The translations under genes and the position numbers were made by a program. The notes under the pieces are model-generated. The model was not told where the DNA came from, made no database searches, and worked only from the letters and a program-made list of their open reading frames with translations. 30,631 nt of DNA, taken from positions 1 to 30,631 of the forward strand of contig JAFTQY010000060.1 of the NCBI GenBank assembly GCA_017462505.1. The letters are read 5' to 3'. The DNA is from Clostridia bacterium (lineage in GTDB: Bacteria; Bacillota_A; Clostridia; Christensenellales; Borkfalkiaceae). This document shows, in pieces, positions 30,352 through 30,631 of this stretch (position 1 is its first letter; each line of letters starts with the position of its first letter).

Positions 30352-30631
30352 CGTGCGCCTCCTCTTTGGGTTGCTCCGCCGCGTTTACAGGCGTTTCTTC
30401 CTGTGCGGGCGCGGGTCGTACCGCAGGTTGTACCGCGGGCTTTACCATAGCCGTCAGCGGTTTTAAATTCGTCTGCGCAGGCGCGTCCGCGTCGTTACCG
30501 CGCACGAACAGCTTTGAGCCTTTCCAAGAAATCGCCTTGGACGGACAGACGGAGATACATTCGCCGCATTGAATACATTCGTGGTCGCCCACCTTTTTGG
30601 TATCCATTTTACATACGCCGATACAAAGTCC
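30338..30631 (-). CDS. Polyferredoxin-type 4Fe-4S protein, C-terminal part
   Basis: The frame is open past the right edge, so only the C-terminal 97 codons are present. An apparent Met start at 30607 is internal: the preceding codons read GLCIGVCK, which with the downstream CIQCGECISVCP forms two 4Fe-4S motifs. After the second cluster come about 60 residues rich in Pro, Ala and Glu. The pattern (CxGVCKMDxKxVGDHECIQCG) is that of NapH/CcoG-like membrane polyferredoxins, but TM segments, if any, lie outside the window. It overlaps the downstream TlpA gene by 14 nt. Confidence 0.85.
   Translation of the reverse strand, partial: GLCIGVCKMDTKKVGDHECIQCGECISVCPSKAISWKGSKLFVRGNDADAPAQTNLKPLTAMVKPAVQPAVRPAPAQEETPVNAAEQPKEEAHDEQK

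Overview
The window looks like a chromosomal piece of a low-to-medium GC Bacillota, most likely an uncultured gut-type Clostridia. Pointers are a T-box on pheST, the McsA-McsB-ClpC protein-arginine-phosphorylation set, a DUF3343/cysteine-desulfurase pair, an archaeal/eukaryotic-type prolyl-tRNA synthetase, near-consensus sigma-A promoters with 17-bp spacers, AGGAG-type ribosome binding sites, and secreted lipoproteins with Cys lipoboxes. I cannot name the species from sequence alone.

Layout. 1-20,632 is mostly minus-strand housekeeping DNA. Read in the direction of transcription: ppa; a multi-pass membrane protein; proS; then a long run of close-packed genes starting with a membrane-anchored XRE regulator, followed by mcsA-mcsB-clpC and a shikimate operon aroC-aroB-aroA-aroE-aroQ-aroK plus a short-chain dehydrogenase. 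Beyond it come a divergent pair of small unknown genes, a PLP-dependent cysteine-desulfurase-like gene divergent from a DUF3343 gene, nth, two small helical proteins, mscL, and pheS-pheT under a Phe-type T-box.

20,633-22,583 is a gene-poor junction with one tRNA-Ser(GCU). It holds several repeat families: a 277-bp element with about 30-bp imperfect terminal inverted repeats, two near-identical 99-bp repeats each starting in the T-tract of a terminator hairpin, 45-bp direct and inverted repeats, a LexA-like palindrome, and a 47-48-bp tandem triplicate in a pyrimidine-rich stretch.

22,584-29,494 is plus strand: an AT-rich methyltransferase, nagB, and a cluster of three lipoproteins. The 937-aa lipoprotein carries a TlpA-like thioredoxin domain. 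Facing it across a 44-bp perfect palindrome are a membrane-anchored TlpA-like protein and the C-terminal end of a polyferredoxin, so this end of the window looks like an extracytoplasmic thiol-redox locus.

How the genes fit together. Six consecutive enzymes cover the pathway from DAHP to chorismate; DAHP synthase is not in the window. They sit directly downstream of the arginine-kinase/ClpC quality-control genes, and the usual CtsR repressor slot is filled by an XRE-TM protein. The most unusual points are that XRE-led clp-aro arrangement, apparently leaderless promoters for nth and the XRE gene, the terminator-anchored repeats and MITE-like element, and the lipoprotein/redoxin/polyferredoxin locus with an unnamed C-terminal module shared by two lipoproteins.
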